A stretch of 64,000 bases of DNA, from the NCBI GenBank assembly GCA_050946055.1, contig JBMNUB010000006.1, forward strand, positions 1-64,000, read 5' to 3'. The DNA is from Fimadaptatus sp050946055 (GTDB lineage: Bacteria; Bacillota; Clostridia; Christensenellales; Aristaeellaceae). The notes under the pieces are model-generated. The model saw nothing but the letters and a program-made list of their open reading frames with translations. It was not told the origin of the DNA and did no database searches. A program made the translations under genes and the position numbers. Numbering within the stretch: position 1 is the first letter of the stretch; every line of letters begins with the position of its first letter. Positions 17,107-25,563 of this stretch are shown here, in pieces.

Positions 17107-18942
17107 TCAGTTCTTCTCCCCATCCGCCTTCGCCAGCAGCTCCATAAACTCCGCGCCGGTTATGGTTTCGCGCTCGAGCAGGTATCCGGCCAGCATGTCC
17201 ATGGCCTTGCGGTCGCGCGTCAGTATCTCGCGGGCACGCTCGTGAGCAGTCTTGACCAGCTCGTTTACCTCCGCGTCCACGCGCGCGGCGGTGTCCGGGC
17301 TGCAGGTCAGCTGGCTCTCGCCTCCTAAGTACTGGTTCTGTGTGGTCTCCAGCGATATCATGTCGAACTGGCTGGACATACCGTACTTGGTGACCATGCC
17401 GCGCGCCAGCTGGGTGGCCTTCTCTATGTCGTTGGACGCGCCCGTGGTTATCGTGCCGAATACTATCTCCTCGGCTGTGCGGCCGCCGGTCAGCACTTCG
17501 AGCTGGCGCACCGCATCCTCGCGGGTCATGAGCACGCGCTCCTCGTCCTCGACCTGCATGGTGTAGCCCAGCGCACCCGACGTGCGCGGGATTATGGTTA
17601 TCTTCTGCACCGGCGCAGAGCCGCGCTGACGCGCCGCCACCAGCGCATGGCCTATCTCGTGGTAGGCTATTACGCGCTTCTCGCGCTCGGTTATCACCGA
17701 ACCCTTGCGCTGATAGCCCGCGATTACCGTCTCTACCGACTCCTCAAGGTCTGCCTGCGACACGGTATCGCGGCCCTGACGCACGGCACGCAGCGCGGCC
17801 TCGTTGACTATGTTGGCCAGTTCCGCGCCCGAAGCGCCGCTGGTGGAACGGCCTATCAGTTCTATGTCGATGTTGGCATCGGCCTTTACCTTGCGCATGT
17901 ATATGTTCAGTATTGCCACGCGGCCGCGCAGGTCAGGCAGCTCCACGGGTATGCGCCTGTCGAAGCGGCCGGGACGCAGCAGCGCCTTGTCCAGCGATTC
18001 GGGGCGGTTGGTGGCGGCCAGTATGACCACGCCCTTGGTGCCGTCGAAACCATCCATCTCGGTTAGCAGCTGGTTGAGCGTCTGCTCGCGCTCGTCGTTG
18101 CCGCCGCCCACGCCGCTCTCGCGGCGCTTGCCTATCGTGTCTATCTCGTCTATGAACACTATGCAGGGCGCCTTCTCGCTGGCCTGCTTGAACAGGTCGC
18201 GCACCTTGGCCGCGCCCATGCCCACGAACATCTCCACGAATTCCGAGCCAGATATCGAGAAGAACGGCACCTTGGCTTCGCCAGCCACTGCCTTGGCCAG
18301 CAGCGTCTTGCCTGTGCCGGGCGGGCCTACGAGCAGCGCGCCCTTGGGCAGCGTCGCGCCTATCTTGGAGTACTTTTCGGGATTGTGCAGGAAGTCAACT
18401 ATTTCGCTGAGCGCTTCCTTGGCCTCATCCTGACCCTCTACATCGGCAAAGGTCTTGCCGGTCTGGGACTCTATGTATATCTTGGCGTTGGACTTGCCCA
18501 GTTGCAGCGCGTTTGCACCGCCCGCGCCGTTCGCCATGCGCTTCATCATAAAGGACCCCAGCGCAGTAAACAGCAGTATGGGCAGCACCCAGGATATTAT
18601 GAAGCTGAGTATGGGCGACTGCTGAGTAGGTATCTCGGCGGCAAACTGCGCGCCGCCCTTGCGCAGGCGCTCGACCAGGTTATCGTCGGGCATCAGGCCG
18701 GTCTTGTATATGCGCGCGTTGCCGGTCTCGTCCTTGCTGGAGAACATTATCTGAGTGTTGTCTATGGCAACCTCTTCCACGCTGTGCTTGTCCAGCATGT
18801 CGAGAAAATCGCTGTATGCGACCTCGGTCACCTGCGCCGACAGCATGCGCGGGAACAGGAACGCATTGAGCAAAAGTGTTATGAGCAGAGTGATTATGCA
18901 GTAGTATATAAGAGGCTTCTTGGGCGTCTTCTCTACCTTCAC
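17107..18942 (-). CDS. ftsH: ATP-dependent zinc metalloprotease FtsH
   Basis: 611 residues, a membrane-anchored AAA+ protease that degrades membrane and regulatory proteins. Two N-terminal helices (about 11-30 and 110-130) flank a small extracytoplasmic domain; then Walker A GPPGTGKT (206-213), the pore loop SEFVEMFVGMGA, Walker B VFIDEID (262-268), the second-region-of-homology RPGRFDR, and the zinc motif HEIGH (428-432). The usual sequence is HEAGH; Ile in the middle is uncommon but keeps both His and Glu. GTG start at 18942 after AAGGGGGACGACTAA. Genes for tilS or hpt, often next to the main ftsH, are absent, so this may be an extra copy. Confidence 0.95.
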   Translation of the reverse strand: MKVEKTPKKPLIYYCIITLLITLLLNAFLFPRMLSAQVTEVAYSDFLDMLDKHSVEEVAIDNTQIMFSSKDETGNARIYKTGLMPDDNLVERLRKGGAQFAAEIPTQQSPILSFIISWVLPILLFTALGSFMMKRMANGAGGANALQLGKSNAKIYIESQTGKTFADVEGQDEAKEALSEIVDFLHNPEKYSKIGATLPKGALLVGPPGTGKTLLAKAVAGEAKVPFFSISGSEFVEMFVGMGAAKVRDLFKQASEKAPCIVFIDEIDTIGKRRESGVGGGNDEREQTLNQLLTEMDGFDGTKGVVILAATNRPESLDKALLRPGRFDRRIPVELPDLRGRVAILNIYMRKVKADANIDIELIGRSTSGASGAELANIVNEAALRAVRQGRDTVSQADLEESVETVIAGYQRKGSVITEREKRVIAYHEIGHALVAARQRGSAPVQKITIIPRTSGALGYTMQVEDEERVLMTREDAVRQLEVLTGGRTAEEIVFGTITTGASNDIEKATQLARGMVTKYGMSSQFDMISLETTQNQYLGGESQLTCSPDTAARVDAEVNELVKTAHERAREILTRDRKAMDMLAGYLLERETITGAEFMELLAKADGEKN

Positions 18943-18978
18943 TTAGTCGTCCCCCTTCGTATTCTATACATGCTTAAA

Positions 18979-19530
18979 CTACCTACCGTCAAAGAAGCGG
19001 GATATGGTGTTTGATATGCGCAGTACGTTTATCAGCTCTATCGCGCCCGATATGACCGCAGCTACGCCTATCATTATGAATATCGCCGACGCGCTCGGGA
19101 AGGGATTGGCAATCATCAGTATGGCCATTACTGCCTCCAGCACCGCGGCCAGCATGCTTAGCCACCACATGCCATAGCCCTCGCGCTTGAGTCCCAGCGC
19201 CAGACGGCCCTTTATCAGGCAGTCGCACACCAGCGCTATTCCCAGCACCACGGGTATGGCGGCCATTATAACCCTGGGATGCATGAGCAGCAGTATGCCC
19301 GTTATCAGCTGCACCACTCCGCTTATCAGGTCATAGCGGAACATATACCCCATGTCATCCTTGGAAAAATAGCCTATCAGCTTGACTATGCCATCTATGG
19401 TCAGTGCTGCGCCGAACATTATGCACACAGCCAGTGCGCTCACTCCCGGGAAGAACAGCATAACAAGTCCCAGCAGTATAGTGAGCATGGACGTCAATAT
19501 CATCGACCAACGTATCTTCTTGAACATCAT
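18979..19530 (-). CDS. HdeD-family (DUF308) membrane protein
   Basis: 183 residues with six hydrophobic segments arranged as three helix hairpins, each with the DUF308 pattern (MLTILLGLVMLFFPGVSALA; LISGVVQLITGILLLMHPRV; VLEAVMAILMIANPFPSASA). The Enterobacteria homologue is linked to acid stress; the molecular role is not known. GGGGGATATT precedes the tandem ATGs. It lies 36 bp upstream of ftsH on the same strand and probably shares its transcript, suggesting a membrane-stress setting. Confidence 0.85.
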   Translation of the reverse strand: MMFKKIRWSMILTSMLTILLGLVMLFFPGVSALAVCIMFGAALTIDGIVKLIGYFSKDDMGYMFRYDLISGVVQLITGILLLMHPRVIMAAIPVVLGIALVCDCLIKGRLALGLKREGYGMWWLSMLAAVLEAVMAILMIANPFPSASAIFIMIGVAAVISGAIELINVLRISNTISRFFDGR

Positions 19531-19567
19531 AATATCCCCCTTCGGCGGCCCCCTGCCGCCTTGTTTT

Positions 19568-19596
19568 ATTGTAGCGCTTCATCCCGCAAAAGCAAA
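19568..19596 (-). promoter_or_regulatory. promoter of the HdeD-ftsH unit
   Basis: Minus strand TTTGCT, 17 bp, TACAAT, about 38 bp upstream of the HdeD start. Confidence 0.4.
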
Positions 19597-19682
19597 TGTA
19601 CACACGCGAAGCTTTGACAGAAAACACGACAAAACCGTCCGAGTGTCCAAAATCGCGCATGCTTGCAGCGGATATTTGGCGC

Positions 19683-19711
19683 TTGCGCCCGCCTTCCCGG
19701 CGTTGTATAAT
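19683..19711 (+). promoter_or_regulatory. promoter of the glycosidase gene
   Basis: TTGCGC, 17 bp, TATAAT, 50 bp upstream of the ATG at 19761. Confidence 0.5.
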
Positions 19712-19760
19712 CATTGTATCAACGCCAATGCCGCGGCGCGGCGGCGCAAGGAGGATATAT

Positions 19761-20654
19761 ATGAAGTTTGCGGAGAACGTGGGCGGACGCCCGTACTCCA
19801 AGGATCCGGCTGTTGTGCGCTTTGGCGATGCGTACATGATGTACTATTCCCGCCCGCCGGAGCGCGAAGGCGGCATATGGACAATAGGCATAGCTGCAAG
19901 CCGCGACCTTGAGCGCTTCGAGGTCGTGGGGCGCATCATGCCCGAACATGAGTGCGAGCGCCACGGCCTGTGCGCGCCCGGCGCGATAGTGCTGGGCGGC
20001 AGGATACACCTGTTCTACCAGACATACGGCAATGGCCGCAGCGACGCCATATGCCATGCCACCTCCAGCGACGGACTGCACTTTGAGCGCGACGCGCAGG
20101 AGCCGGTCTTTTCGCCCACCGGCGACTGGAACTGCGGGCGCGCCATAGACGCAGACGTGATAGAGTTCGGTGGCAAGCTGATGATGTACTTTGCCACGCG
20201 CGATCCCGGCATGCGCGTGCAGATGCTGGGCGCTGCGGAGGCAGAGCTTGACAGCGGCTTTGGGCGCGGAGCATGGAAGCAGCTGGGCAATGGCAGCATA
20301 CTCCGCCCTGAGCTGAGCTGGGAGCAGGACTGCATAGAGGCGCCGGCCTGCTGTGCATACGGCGGACGCATATACATGTTCTACGGCGGCGCGTACAACA
20401 ACGCCCCGCAGCAGATAGGCTGCGCATACAGCGACGACGGCGTGAACTTCACGCGCGTGAGCGATGCGCCCTTCCTGCCCAACGGCCAGCCGGGCAGCTG
20501 GAACTCCAGCGAATCCGGACATCCCTTCGCGTTTGGGCACGGCGGCAGGTATCATCTGTTCTTTCAAGGCAACTGCGACAACGGGCGCACATGGATGCTG
20601 TCCCGGCGCGAATTTGCGTTTGCAGACGGTATGCCTGTGCTGCTTGACGGCTAA
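19761..20654 (+). CDS. five-bladed beta-propeller glycosidase-like protein (GH43/GH32 fold)
   Basis: 297 residues. Repeated blade motifs (GRPYSKDPAVVRFGDAYMMY; RHGLCAPGAIVLGGRIHLFY; CGRAIDADVIEFGGKLMMYF; CIEAPACCAYGGRIYMFYGG; SGHPFAFGHGGRYHLFFQGN) show the fold of GH43, GH32, GH68 and GH130-like enzymes. Asp in SKDP, Asp in IDADV and Glu in CIEAP sit where the nucleophile/base, pKa modulator and acid usually are. It has no signal peptide, so it acts on imported oligosaccharide. Start chosen at AAGGAGGATATAT-ATG; the longer open frame to 19596 overlaps the promoter. Followed after 37 bp by a dehydrogenase gene, probably one operon. Substrate not assignable. Confidence 0.8.
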   Translation: MKFAENVGGRPYSKDPAVVRFGDAYMMYYSRPPEREGGIWTIGIAASRDLERFEVVGRIMPEHECERHGLCAPGAIVLGGRIHLFYQTYGNGRSDAICHATSSDGLHFERDAQEPVFSPTGDWNCGRAIDADVIEFGGKLMMYFATRDPGMRVQMLGAAEAELDSGFGRGAWKQLGNGSILRPELSWEQDCIEAPACCAYGGRIYMFYGGAYNNAPQQIGCAYSDDGVNFTRVSDAPFLPNGQPGSWNSSESGHPFAFGHGGRYHLFFQGNCDNGRTWMLSRREFAFADGMPVLLDG

Positions 20655-20691
20655 TATATTCTACCACAAATATCAAGCGAGGTAAATGCAT

Positions 20692-21735
20692 ATGGCGACG
20701 ATAACCGTGGTCGGTTCGGGCATGATGGGCTCGGCGATAATCTTTCCGGCCGCAGACAACGGCAACACCATAAGGATAGTCGGCACTCCTCTGGACCGCG
20801 AGATAATCGACACGGCGCGCGAGAGCGGTTGGCACAAAACGCTCAAGCGCAATATGCCAAAGGGCATAGCCTACTACCAGTTCGAGCAGCTAAGCGAGGC
20901 GCTTGCGGGCGCGGATCTGCTGGTCAGCGGCGTGTCCTCGTTCGGCGTGGACTGGTTCATGAGCGAGGTCGTGCCGCGCATACCGCAGAGCATGCCGGTG
21001 CTGTCGGTCACAAAGGGCATGGTATGCCTGGACGATGGCGAGCTGATATCCTATCCTGAGCTGTACGCCGGTCGCTGCGGGCGCGATGACATAGCGTTCA
21101 TGGCCGTAGGCGGGCCATGCACCAGTTATGAACTGGCCGACCACGACTTCACCGAGGTCGCGTTCTGCGGACAGGACATGAATCTGCTGCGCCGCGTACG
21201 GGAGATGTTCGAGACGGATTACTATCACGTCAGCCTGTCCACCGACGTGCGCGGCGTGGAGTGCGCAGTGGCCATGAAGAACGCCTATGCGCTGGGCGTT
21301 TCGCTGGCGATAGGCATGTCGTATGCGCGCGAAGGCGCTCAGAAGGAGCATTACAACTCTCAGGCGGCGCTGTTTGGCCAGGCTGTGCGCGAGATGACGC
21401 GGCTGCTGCGCGACTGCGGCGGCGCACCCGAAAATCTGGCGCTGGGCGTGGGCGATCTGTACGTGACCGTGTTCGGCGGGCGCACGCGCCGCATAGGCAT
21501 ACTGCTGGGTCAGGGCATGAGCTTTGACGAGGCAATGCGCGAGCTGAGCGGCGTAACGCTGGAGTCCATAGTAATATCCGAGCGTACCGCGCGCGCCGTA
21601 AGGCTGCGCATGGCTTCGGGCAAGGCGCGCGCCGGGGACTATCCTCTGCTCATGCACATAGACGAGCTGATAAGTGGCCGCGCCTCGGTCAACATACCGT
21701 GGAACAGCTTCGAGAGCGAATACCTGCGCGGATAA
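20692..21735 (+). CDS. NAD(P)-dependent dehydrogenase related to glycerol-3-phosphate dehydrogenase (GpsA)
   Basis: 347 residues. N-terminal Rossmann fold with VVGSGMMGSA (6-15); substrate-side motifs LVSGVSSFGVDWF, SVTKGM and the conserved Lys in AMKNAYALGVSLAIG match GpsA-type enzymes, which reduce dihydroxyacetone phosphate. Overall divergence from housekeeping GpsA and the sugar context suggest another phosphorylated or keto sugar. Start at 20692 (GCGAGG 8 nt upstream) rather than the ATG at 20686, which is only 3 nt from the site. Co-transcribed with the glycosidase in all likelihood. Confidence 0.82.
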   Translation: MATITVVGSGMMGSAIIFPAADNGNTIRIVGTPLDREIIDTARESGWHKTLKRNMPKGIAYYQFEQLSEALAGADLLVSGVSSFGVDWFMSEVVPRIPQSMPVLSVTKGMVCLDDGELISYPELYAGRCGRDDIAFMAVGGPCTSYELADHDFTEVAFCGQDMNLLRRVREMFETDYYHVSLSTDVRGVECAVAMKNAYALGVSLAIGMSYAREGAQKEHYNSQAALFGQAVREMTRLLRDCGGAPENLALGVGDLYVTVFGGRTRRIGILLGQGMSFDEAMRELSGVTLESIVISERTARAVRLRMASGKARAGDYPLLMHIDELISGRASVNIPWNSFESEYLRG

Positions 21736-21991
21736 GCCGCCGCGCACAATTAAACCGCAGCGCAGCCATAATGCTGGGCATGCGCGCCGTTCCGCAGCAG
21801 TGCGGATTGCCCGCGCGCTGAGCTATGCGATTCGATGCCCATCCCAAATGCGGACAAATCGCGTGCGGACGCGCTTTAGGCATATGCCTGTACCCTGCAT
21901 GCTGCGCGGCACGGCGCATATCGCGCAAACGCATGCGCCGGGCCTTGCGTCCGCCGCACATGCTATACAAATGCGAGGAGGTTATATCACC

Positions 21992-22453
21992 ATGATAAAG
22001 GACAATCTGAAGAACGCATCGCTCTACGCGGGGATGTCCCCGCGCATAGCCAAGGCGCTGGAGTTCGCCGCGCGCGGCGGGCTGGACGGACTTGCACCCG
22101 GCAGGTACGACATCGACGGCGACGGGCTGTATGTAATGGTGCAGCACAACGTGCTGCGCGACTGGAGCGAGGGCAAGTGGGAGGTACACAGGCGCTACGC
22201 CGACATACAGCTTTTGATGCGCGGCAGCGAGGAGATAGGCTATCAGGATGCCTCGCAGCTGGACAGCGCCGGGGGCTACAAAGAGAGCGGCGACATAGAG
22301 TTCCTGGCAGAGGGCGAAGGTGCCCATCTGTCCATGCGCGCGGGCGATTTCGCCATATTCTTCCCGCAGGATGCGCATCGCCCCGGCATGCGCGAGCCGG
22401 GCGCGCCCGAGGATGCCGCGATAGACATAGCGGTATTCAAGGTGTTGCTGTAA
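21992..22453 (+). CDS. YhcH/YjgK/YiaL-family protein (sugar anomerase-like)
   Basis: 153 residues of a cupin-like beta-barrel family seen in sialic acid and sugar-acid operons; E. coli YhcH (NanQ) speeds up the opening of N-acetylneuraminate. Typical motifs: YVMVQHNVLRDWSEGKWEVH, RRYADIQLLMRGSEEIGY, FAIFFPQDAHRPGM; the His and Glu of WEVHRRYADIQ and the His of DAHRP probably bind a metal. ATG follows GAGGAGGTTATATCACC. The 256 bp between it and the dehydrogenase hold nothing recognisable. No sialidase or nan genes are in view, so the exact sugar is open. Confidence 0.88.
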   Translation: MIKDNLKNASLYAGMSPRIAKALEFAARGGLDGLAPGRYDIDGDGLYVMVQHNVLRDWSEGKWEVHRRYADIQLLMRGSEEIGYQDASQLDSAGGYKESGDIEFLAEGEGAHLSMRAGDFAIFFPQDAHRPGMREPGAPEDAAIDIAVFKVLL

Positions 22454-22491
22454 AACAGACCTTGGGTCAAAATTCTCTTTGCTGCAGGCGA

Positions 22492-22539
22492 ACAGCGCGG
22501 CCGCCTCGATTCCCGCATGGGTAGAGGCGGCCGCGCTGT
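22492..22539 (+). terminator. strong hairpin, probable terminator
   Basis: Perfect 16-bp stem ACAGCGCGGCCGCCTC / GAGGCGGCCGCGCTGT with a 16-nt loop, 38 bp past the YhcH-type gene. It lacks a T tract, so termination would rely on the stem. Confidence 0.55.
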
Positions 22540-22601
22540 CTGCATATGGTGCATTGCCGCTGCATGCTCCGCACCGGCATCAGACATTCATCCAGCCTAT
22601 A

Positions 22602-22671
22602 TTGACCATCGGTCAAGCAAGGCATGCAGCCGCTGTCTGGCGCACAGTACCTTTACTGACCGATAGTCAAA
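22602..22671. promoter_or_regulatory. pair of TetR-operator-like palindromes without an adjacent start
   Basis: TTGACCATCGGTCAA (22602-22616) and TGACCGATAGTCA (22658-22670) share the half site GACC/GGTC common to TetR-family operators. They lie at the 3' side of the PfkB gene and no gene start is near. Possible leftover of a lost regulator-efflux locus. Confidence 0.35.
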
Positions 22672-22676
22672 CCATG

Positions 22677-23600
22677 TCACAGTTTCTCTACGCGCACGCC
22701 GCCCATCAGCGCTTCAGCCTTGGCGCGCTGCACGCAGCCCGTACCCTTCTCCAGCGCGTTGGCGGCGGATACAGCAGTGGCGTATCTGAGCATATCCTCG
22801 GGCGAGCTGTCGCGCAGTATGGATATCGCCAGCCCCGCTATCATGGAATCGCCGCAGCCCGTGGCGCTCACCACATCTATTCTGGGCGGCACAGCGCGGT
22901 ATGCACCCGAGCCGCATACCATGAGCGAGCCCTGCGCGCCCATGGATATCACGACGTACTCTATGCCGCCCGCGTGCAGCGTGCGCGCCGCCTCCAGCGC
23001 CATGTCCGCATCCACTCTCCGCCCCAGCAGCTGACCCAGCTCGTCGGTATTGGGCTTTATCAGTGTGGGCGCGGCGGTCACGCCCGCCTTGAGCAGCGCG
23101 CCGCTGCTGTCCAGCAGCACGGGGCGTCCCGCTTCGCGCGCCATAGATACCATGCGCGCATACACATCGGCCGGCACGCCGCGCGGCACGCTGCCCGATA
23201 TCGTTACTATATCGCAGCCTTTGAGCAGGCGCGCATACCTTGCCATGAAGCGCTCCAGTCCCTCGCCGTCCACATCGAATCCCGGCTCAAGGAATTCGGT
23301 CTGCCTGCCGTTTGGCTCCACTATGTTTATGCACGTGCGCGTCTCGCCCGGCATATGCTCAAAGTCGTGCGCGATCCCCTGATCATCCAGCGCATCCTGT
23401 ACCCAGCGCCCGCTGTGACCGCCCAGCAGCCCGCTCGCCAGCGCGCCCTCGCCCATGGACGATATTACGCGCGCCACATTCAGCCCCTTGCCGCCCGGCG
23501 TGGCCACGCACTCGCGCACGCGCAGCACCTCGCCCGGTTCATTGCGCTCCACGGCATACATCTTGTCTATCGCCGCATTCATAGTGACAGTAAGTATCAT
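22677..23600 (-). CDS. PfkB-family sugar kinase (1-phosphofructokinase / tagatose-6-phosphate kinase type)
   Basis: 307 residues. Phosphorylates fructose 1-phosphate or a similar sugar phosphate. Motifs: ILTVTMNAAIDK at the start, TPGGKGLNVAR (33-43), CDIVTISGSVPRGVP, LIKPNTDEL and the catalytic SATGCGDSMIAG (usually TxGAGDS). These match FruK/LacC rather than ribokinase. GGAGGTAATCGC precedes the ATG. No phosphotransferase or aldolase gene is adjacent; the aldolase-like gene at 50.4 kb could serve the same route. Stand-alone transcript under a FruR-like site. Confidence 0.9.
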   Translation of the reverse strand: MILTVTMNAAIDKMYAVERNEPGEVLRVRECVATPGGKGLNVARVISSMGEGALASGLLGGHSGRWVQDALDDQGIAHDFEHMPGETRTCINIVEPNGRQTEFLEPGFDVDGEGLERFMARYARLLKGCDIVTISGSVPRGVPADVYARMVSMAREAGRPVLLDSSGALLKAGVTAAPTLIKPNTDELGQLLGRRVDADMALEAARTLHAGGIEYVVISMGAQGSLMVCGSGAYRAVPPRIDVVSATGCGDSMIAGLAISILRDSSPEDMLRYATAVSAANALEKGTGCVQRAKAEALMGGVRVEKL

Positions 23601-23624
23601 GCGATTACCTCCATAAGCCCAATG

Positions 23625-23638
23625 CGTAACGTTTCACT
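23625..23638 (-). promoter_or_regulatory. Cra/LacI-type operator candidate
   Basis: Minus strand AGTGAAACGTTACG fits the Cra (FruR) consensus RSTGAAWCGNTHHW except its last base. It lies at the predicted start of the PfkB transcript, where a repressor would act. Confidence 0.4.
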
Positions 23639-23639
23639 T

Positions 23640-23668
23640 ATTGTACTCCTTCGCGTCGCCGTTGTCAA
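23640..23668 (-). promoter_or_regulatory. promoter of the PfkB kinase
   Basis: Minus strand TTGACA, 17 bp, TACAAT, about 40 bp upstream of the ATG. Confidence 0.7.
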
Positions 23669-24076
23669 TGGCGGCATGCGCGCAAAGCTTCTCAGCCGCG
23701 GGAGCGGCCCGCAAGCGCCAGCCCTGCGCTGCCATGTCAAGCGCATCGATGGGAATGGCCGCATCTGTTTGAGCAGCGGCATGCAGCGAGGTAAGCTTGC
23801 CGCGGAGCCATGCCCTCCAGCTCCGCGAAGGCCGCACAGGCTGCGCGCTGATCGGTGAGCTTGTACCCCCCAGCAGCTCCCGGCCACCGGCGGCATACGT
23901 TAAATGCATACTTTCCCGCGCTTGACAAAGTGTCAATAGCTCCGCGCCTGCGCACATATTGCCCGCCAAATCGCGGCGCATCATCGTCACATTGCACAAC
24001 GCATATCCGTCAAAACTTGGCCAAAAGAGTTCATTAGAGTTATATCAGAAGCCACAAAACGCTAATTCGGCGGCGC
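23669..24076. other. intergenic region with one perfect palindrome
   Basis: No gene seen. TTGACA-AAG-TGTCAA (23922-23936), a perfect 6+3+6 inverted repeat, is about 140 bp upstream of the antiporter promoter and could be an operator. The rest shows no repeat or RNA motif. Confidence 0.35.
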
Positions 24077-24105
24077 TTGACATATTTAATAAGAAGGGAT
24101 ACAAT
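24077..24105 (+). promoter_or_regulatory. near-consensus promoter of the antiporter operon
   Basis: TTGACA, 17 bp, TACAAT, 47 bp upstream of the first gene. A strong housekeeping promoter by sequence. Confidence 0.85.
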
Positions 24106-24151
24106 ATTCAGGCTGATTTTCGACATATTTTTCGTGTTAGGAGGCAGTACG

Positions 24152-24637
24152 ATGTTCTTCGTGCTTTTCGCATTTTGGCTGATACTCAACGGACAATGGA
24201 CGCTTGAGATCGCCATCACCGGGCTGGTGCTAAGCGCTGCGCTATATCTATTCATATGGAAATACATGGACTATTCGCCGCGCAAGGAGTGGGAATGCTT
24301 CCGCAGGCTGCCGCGCGCCTTGCGCTACTTTGTCTACCTTGTGGGCGAGGTGTTCAAGGCGGCGTGGGCCACGCTCAAGCTCATATGGTCGCCCAAGCTC
24401 GTCGTACAGCCCGAGCTTACCACGTTCCGCACGCATCTGCGCACGCGCTCAGGCAAGATAATCCTCGCCAACTCCATAACCATGACTCCCGGCACTATCA
24501 CCGTGGACATACGCGGCGACCAGTATCTGATACACTGTCTGGACGAGAGCATGGCCAAGGATATAGGCGTGGACATGGAAAAGCGCATAAGCCGACTCGA
24601 GGAAGGAGGCTCAAGGCATGATAGAACAAGCGTATAA
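24152..24637 (+). CDS. mnhE: Mrp/Mnh antiporter subunit E
   Basis: 161 residues, membrane subunit of the multisubunit cation/proton antiporter. Two N-terminal helices (FFVLFAFWLILNGQWTLEIA and ITGLVLSAALYLFIW) and the family motifs VVQPELTTFRTHLRTRSGKI, LANSITMTPGTITVDI. ATG 24152 follows GGAGGCAGTACG; in-frame codons upstream overlap the promoter. First gene of a ten-gene operon; its end overlaps the next gene by 20 bp. Confidence 0.92.
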   Translation: MFFVLFAFWLILNGQWTLEIAITGLVLSAALYLFIWKYMDYSPRKEWECFRRLPRALRYFVYLVGEVFKAAWATLKLIWSPKLVVQPELTTFRTHLRTRSGKIILANSITMTPGTITVDIRGDQYLIHCLDESMAKDIGVDMEKRISRLEEGGSRHDRTSV

Positions 24638-24938
24638 CGTAATGTATACGGCGGCTCTGGTGGTGCTGGGGCTGCTGCTTTTGTGCTGTCTGGTGCGCGC
24701 CATACGCGGCCCGCGCATAGCCGACCGCGTTATCGCCATAAACATGATGGGTACTCTGGTCGTGATAACAATATGCATACTCGCGTTTTTGATGCACGAG
24801 GGGTATCTGGTGGACATAGCCATGATATACACGATGCTGTCGTTCCTGGCGGTAGTGCTGCTTACCAAGGTGTACATAGGCGTGAACCGCGCCAACAGGC
24901 GGCGCGCTCACGAAAAGGAGGAAAAGGGCGATGCTTGA
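24618..24938 (+). CDS. mnhF: Mrp/Mnh antiporter subunit F
   Basis: 106 residues, three helices, with the family core RAIRGPRIADRVIAINMMGT and a conserved acidic helix VDIAMIYTMLSFLAVVLLTK. GAAGGAGGCTCAAGGC precedes the ATG inside the end of subunit E; its own end overlaps subunit G by 8 bp. Confidence 0.92.
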   Translation: MIEQAYNVMYTAALVVLGLLLLCCLVRAIRGPRIADRVIAINMMGTLVVITICILAFLMHEGYLVDIAMIYTMLSFLAVVLLTKVYIGVNRANRRRAHEKEEKGDA

Positions 24939-25284
24939 TGCGATACGCTTTGTGATATCCGCGGCGCTTACGCTGTGCGGACTGTTTGCGCTGATATCGG
25001 GCGTGGTGGGCGTGTTCCGCTTCCGCTATGCGCTCAGCCGCCTGCACGCCGCCGCGCTGCTGGACACGGTCGGCATAATGATGATGCTGGCCGGGGTCAT
25101 GTTTGCCGAGGGCTTTACTATAGCCACCGCCAAGATGATACTTGTGATACTCTTTCTGTGGCTCACCAGCCCCGTGTCCTCGCACCTGATAGGCCGGCTC
25201 GAGGTATCGATAAACGATGAACTCGACCACGACATGACCGTAATGGACGAGGATGCGGTGCGCCATGAAAAGGAGGGCGATTGA
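24931..25284 (+). CDS. mnhG: Mrp/Mnh antiporter subunit G
   Basis: 117 residues, three helices, PhaG/MnhG pattern: GLFALISGVVGVFRFRYALS RLHAAALLDTVGI and a third helix ILVILFLWLTSPVSSHLIGR. The acidic tail (NDELDHDMTVMDEDAV) is longer than usual. AGGAGG lies upstream inside subunit F. Confidence 0.92.
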   Translation: MLDAIRFVISAALTLCGLFALISGVVGVFRFRYALSRLHAAALLDTVGIMMMLAGVMFAEGFTIATAKMILVILFLWLTSPVSSHLIGRLEVSINDELDHDMTVMDEDAVRHEKEGD

Positions 25285-25287
25285 CGC

Positions 25288-25563
25288 ATGCAGGCGCTTA
25301 ATGTGATACTGCTTATATTCATAATCGTCTGTTCGCTGTCGGTGGCGCTGACCAAGAACCTGCTGACGGCAATAGTGATATTCATGAGCCAGAGCCTTGC
25401 CATGTGCCTGATATGGATACTGCTTCAGTCCCCTGATTTGGCCATAACCGAGGCCGCCGTGGGCGCGGGCATAGACACGCTGCTTTTGTTCGTTACGCTC
25501 AAGAAGATACATGCGATAGACCAGACCAAGGGAGGCGAGAAACGTGGCGAAGATCAGAAATGA
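25288..25563 (+). CDS. MbhD-like (DUF4040) antiporter subunit
   Basis: 91 residues, three helices. The segment SPDLAITEAAVGAGIDTLLL is the hallmark of MbhD and of the matching domain in the C-terminal part of large MrpA proteins. Thus the large MrpA subunit is here split into separate chains, as in Mbh-type complexes. AAGGAGGGCGATTGACGC precedes it. Confidence 0.88.
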   Translation: MQALNVILLIFIIVCSLSVALTKNLLTAIVIFMSQSLAMCLIWILLQSPDLAITEAAVGAGIDTLLLFVTLKKIHAIDQTKGGEKRGEDQK

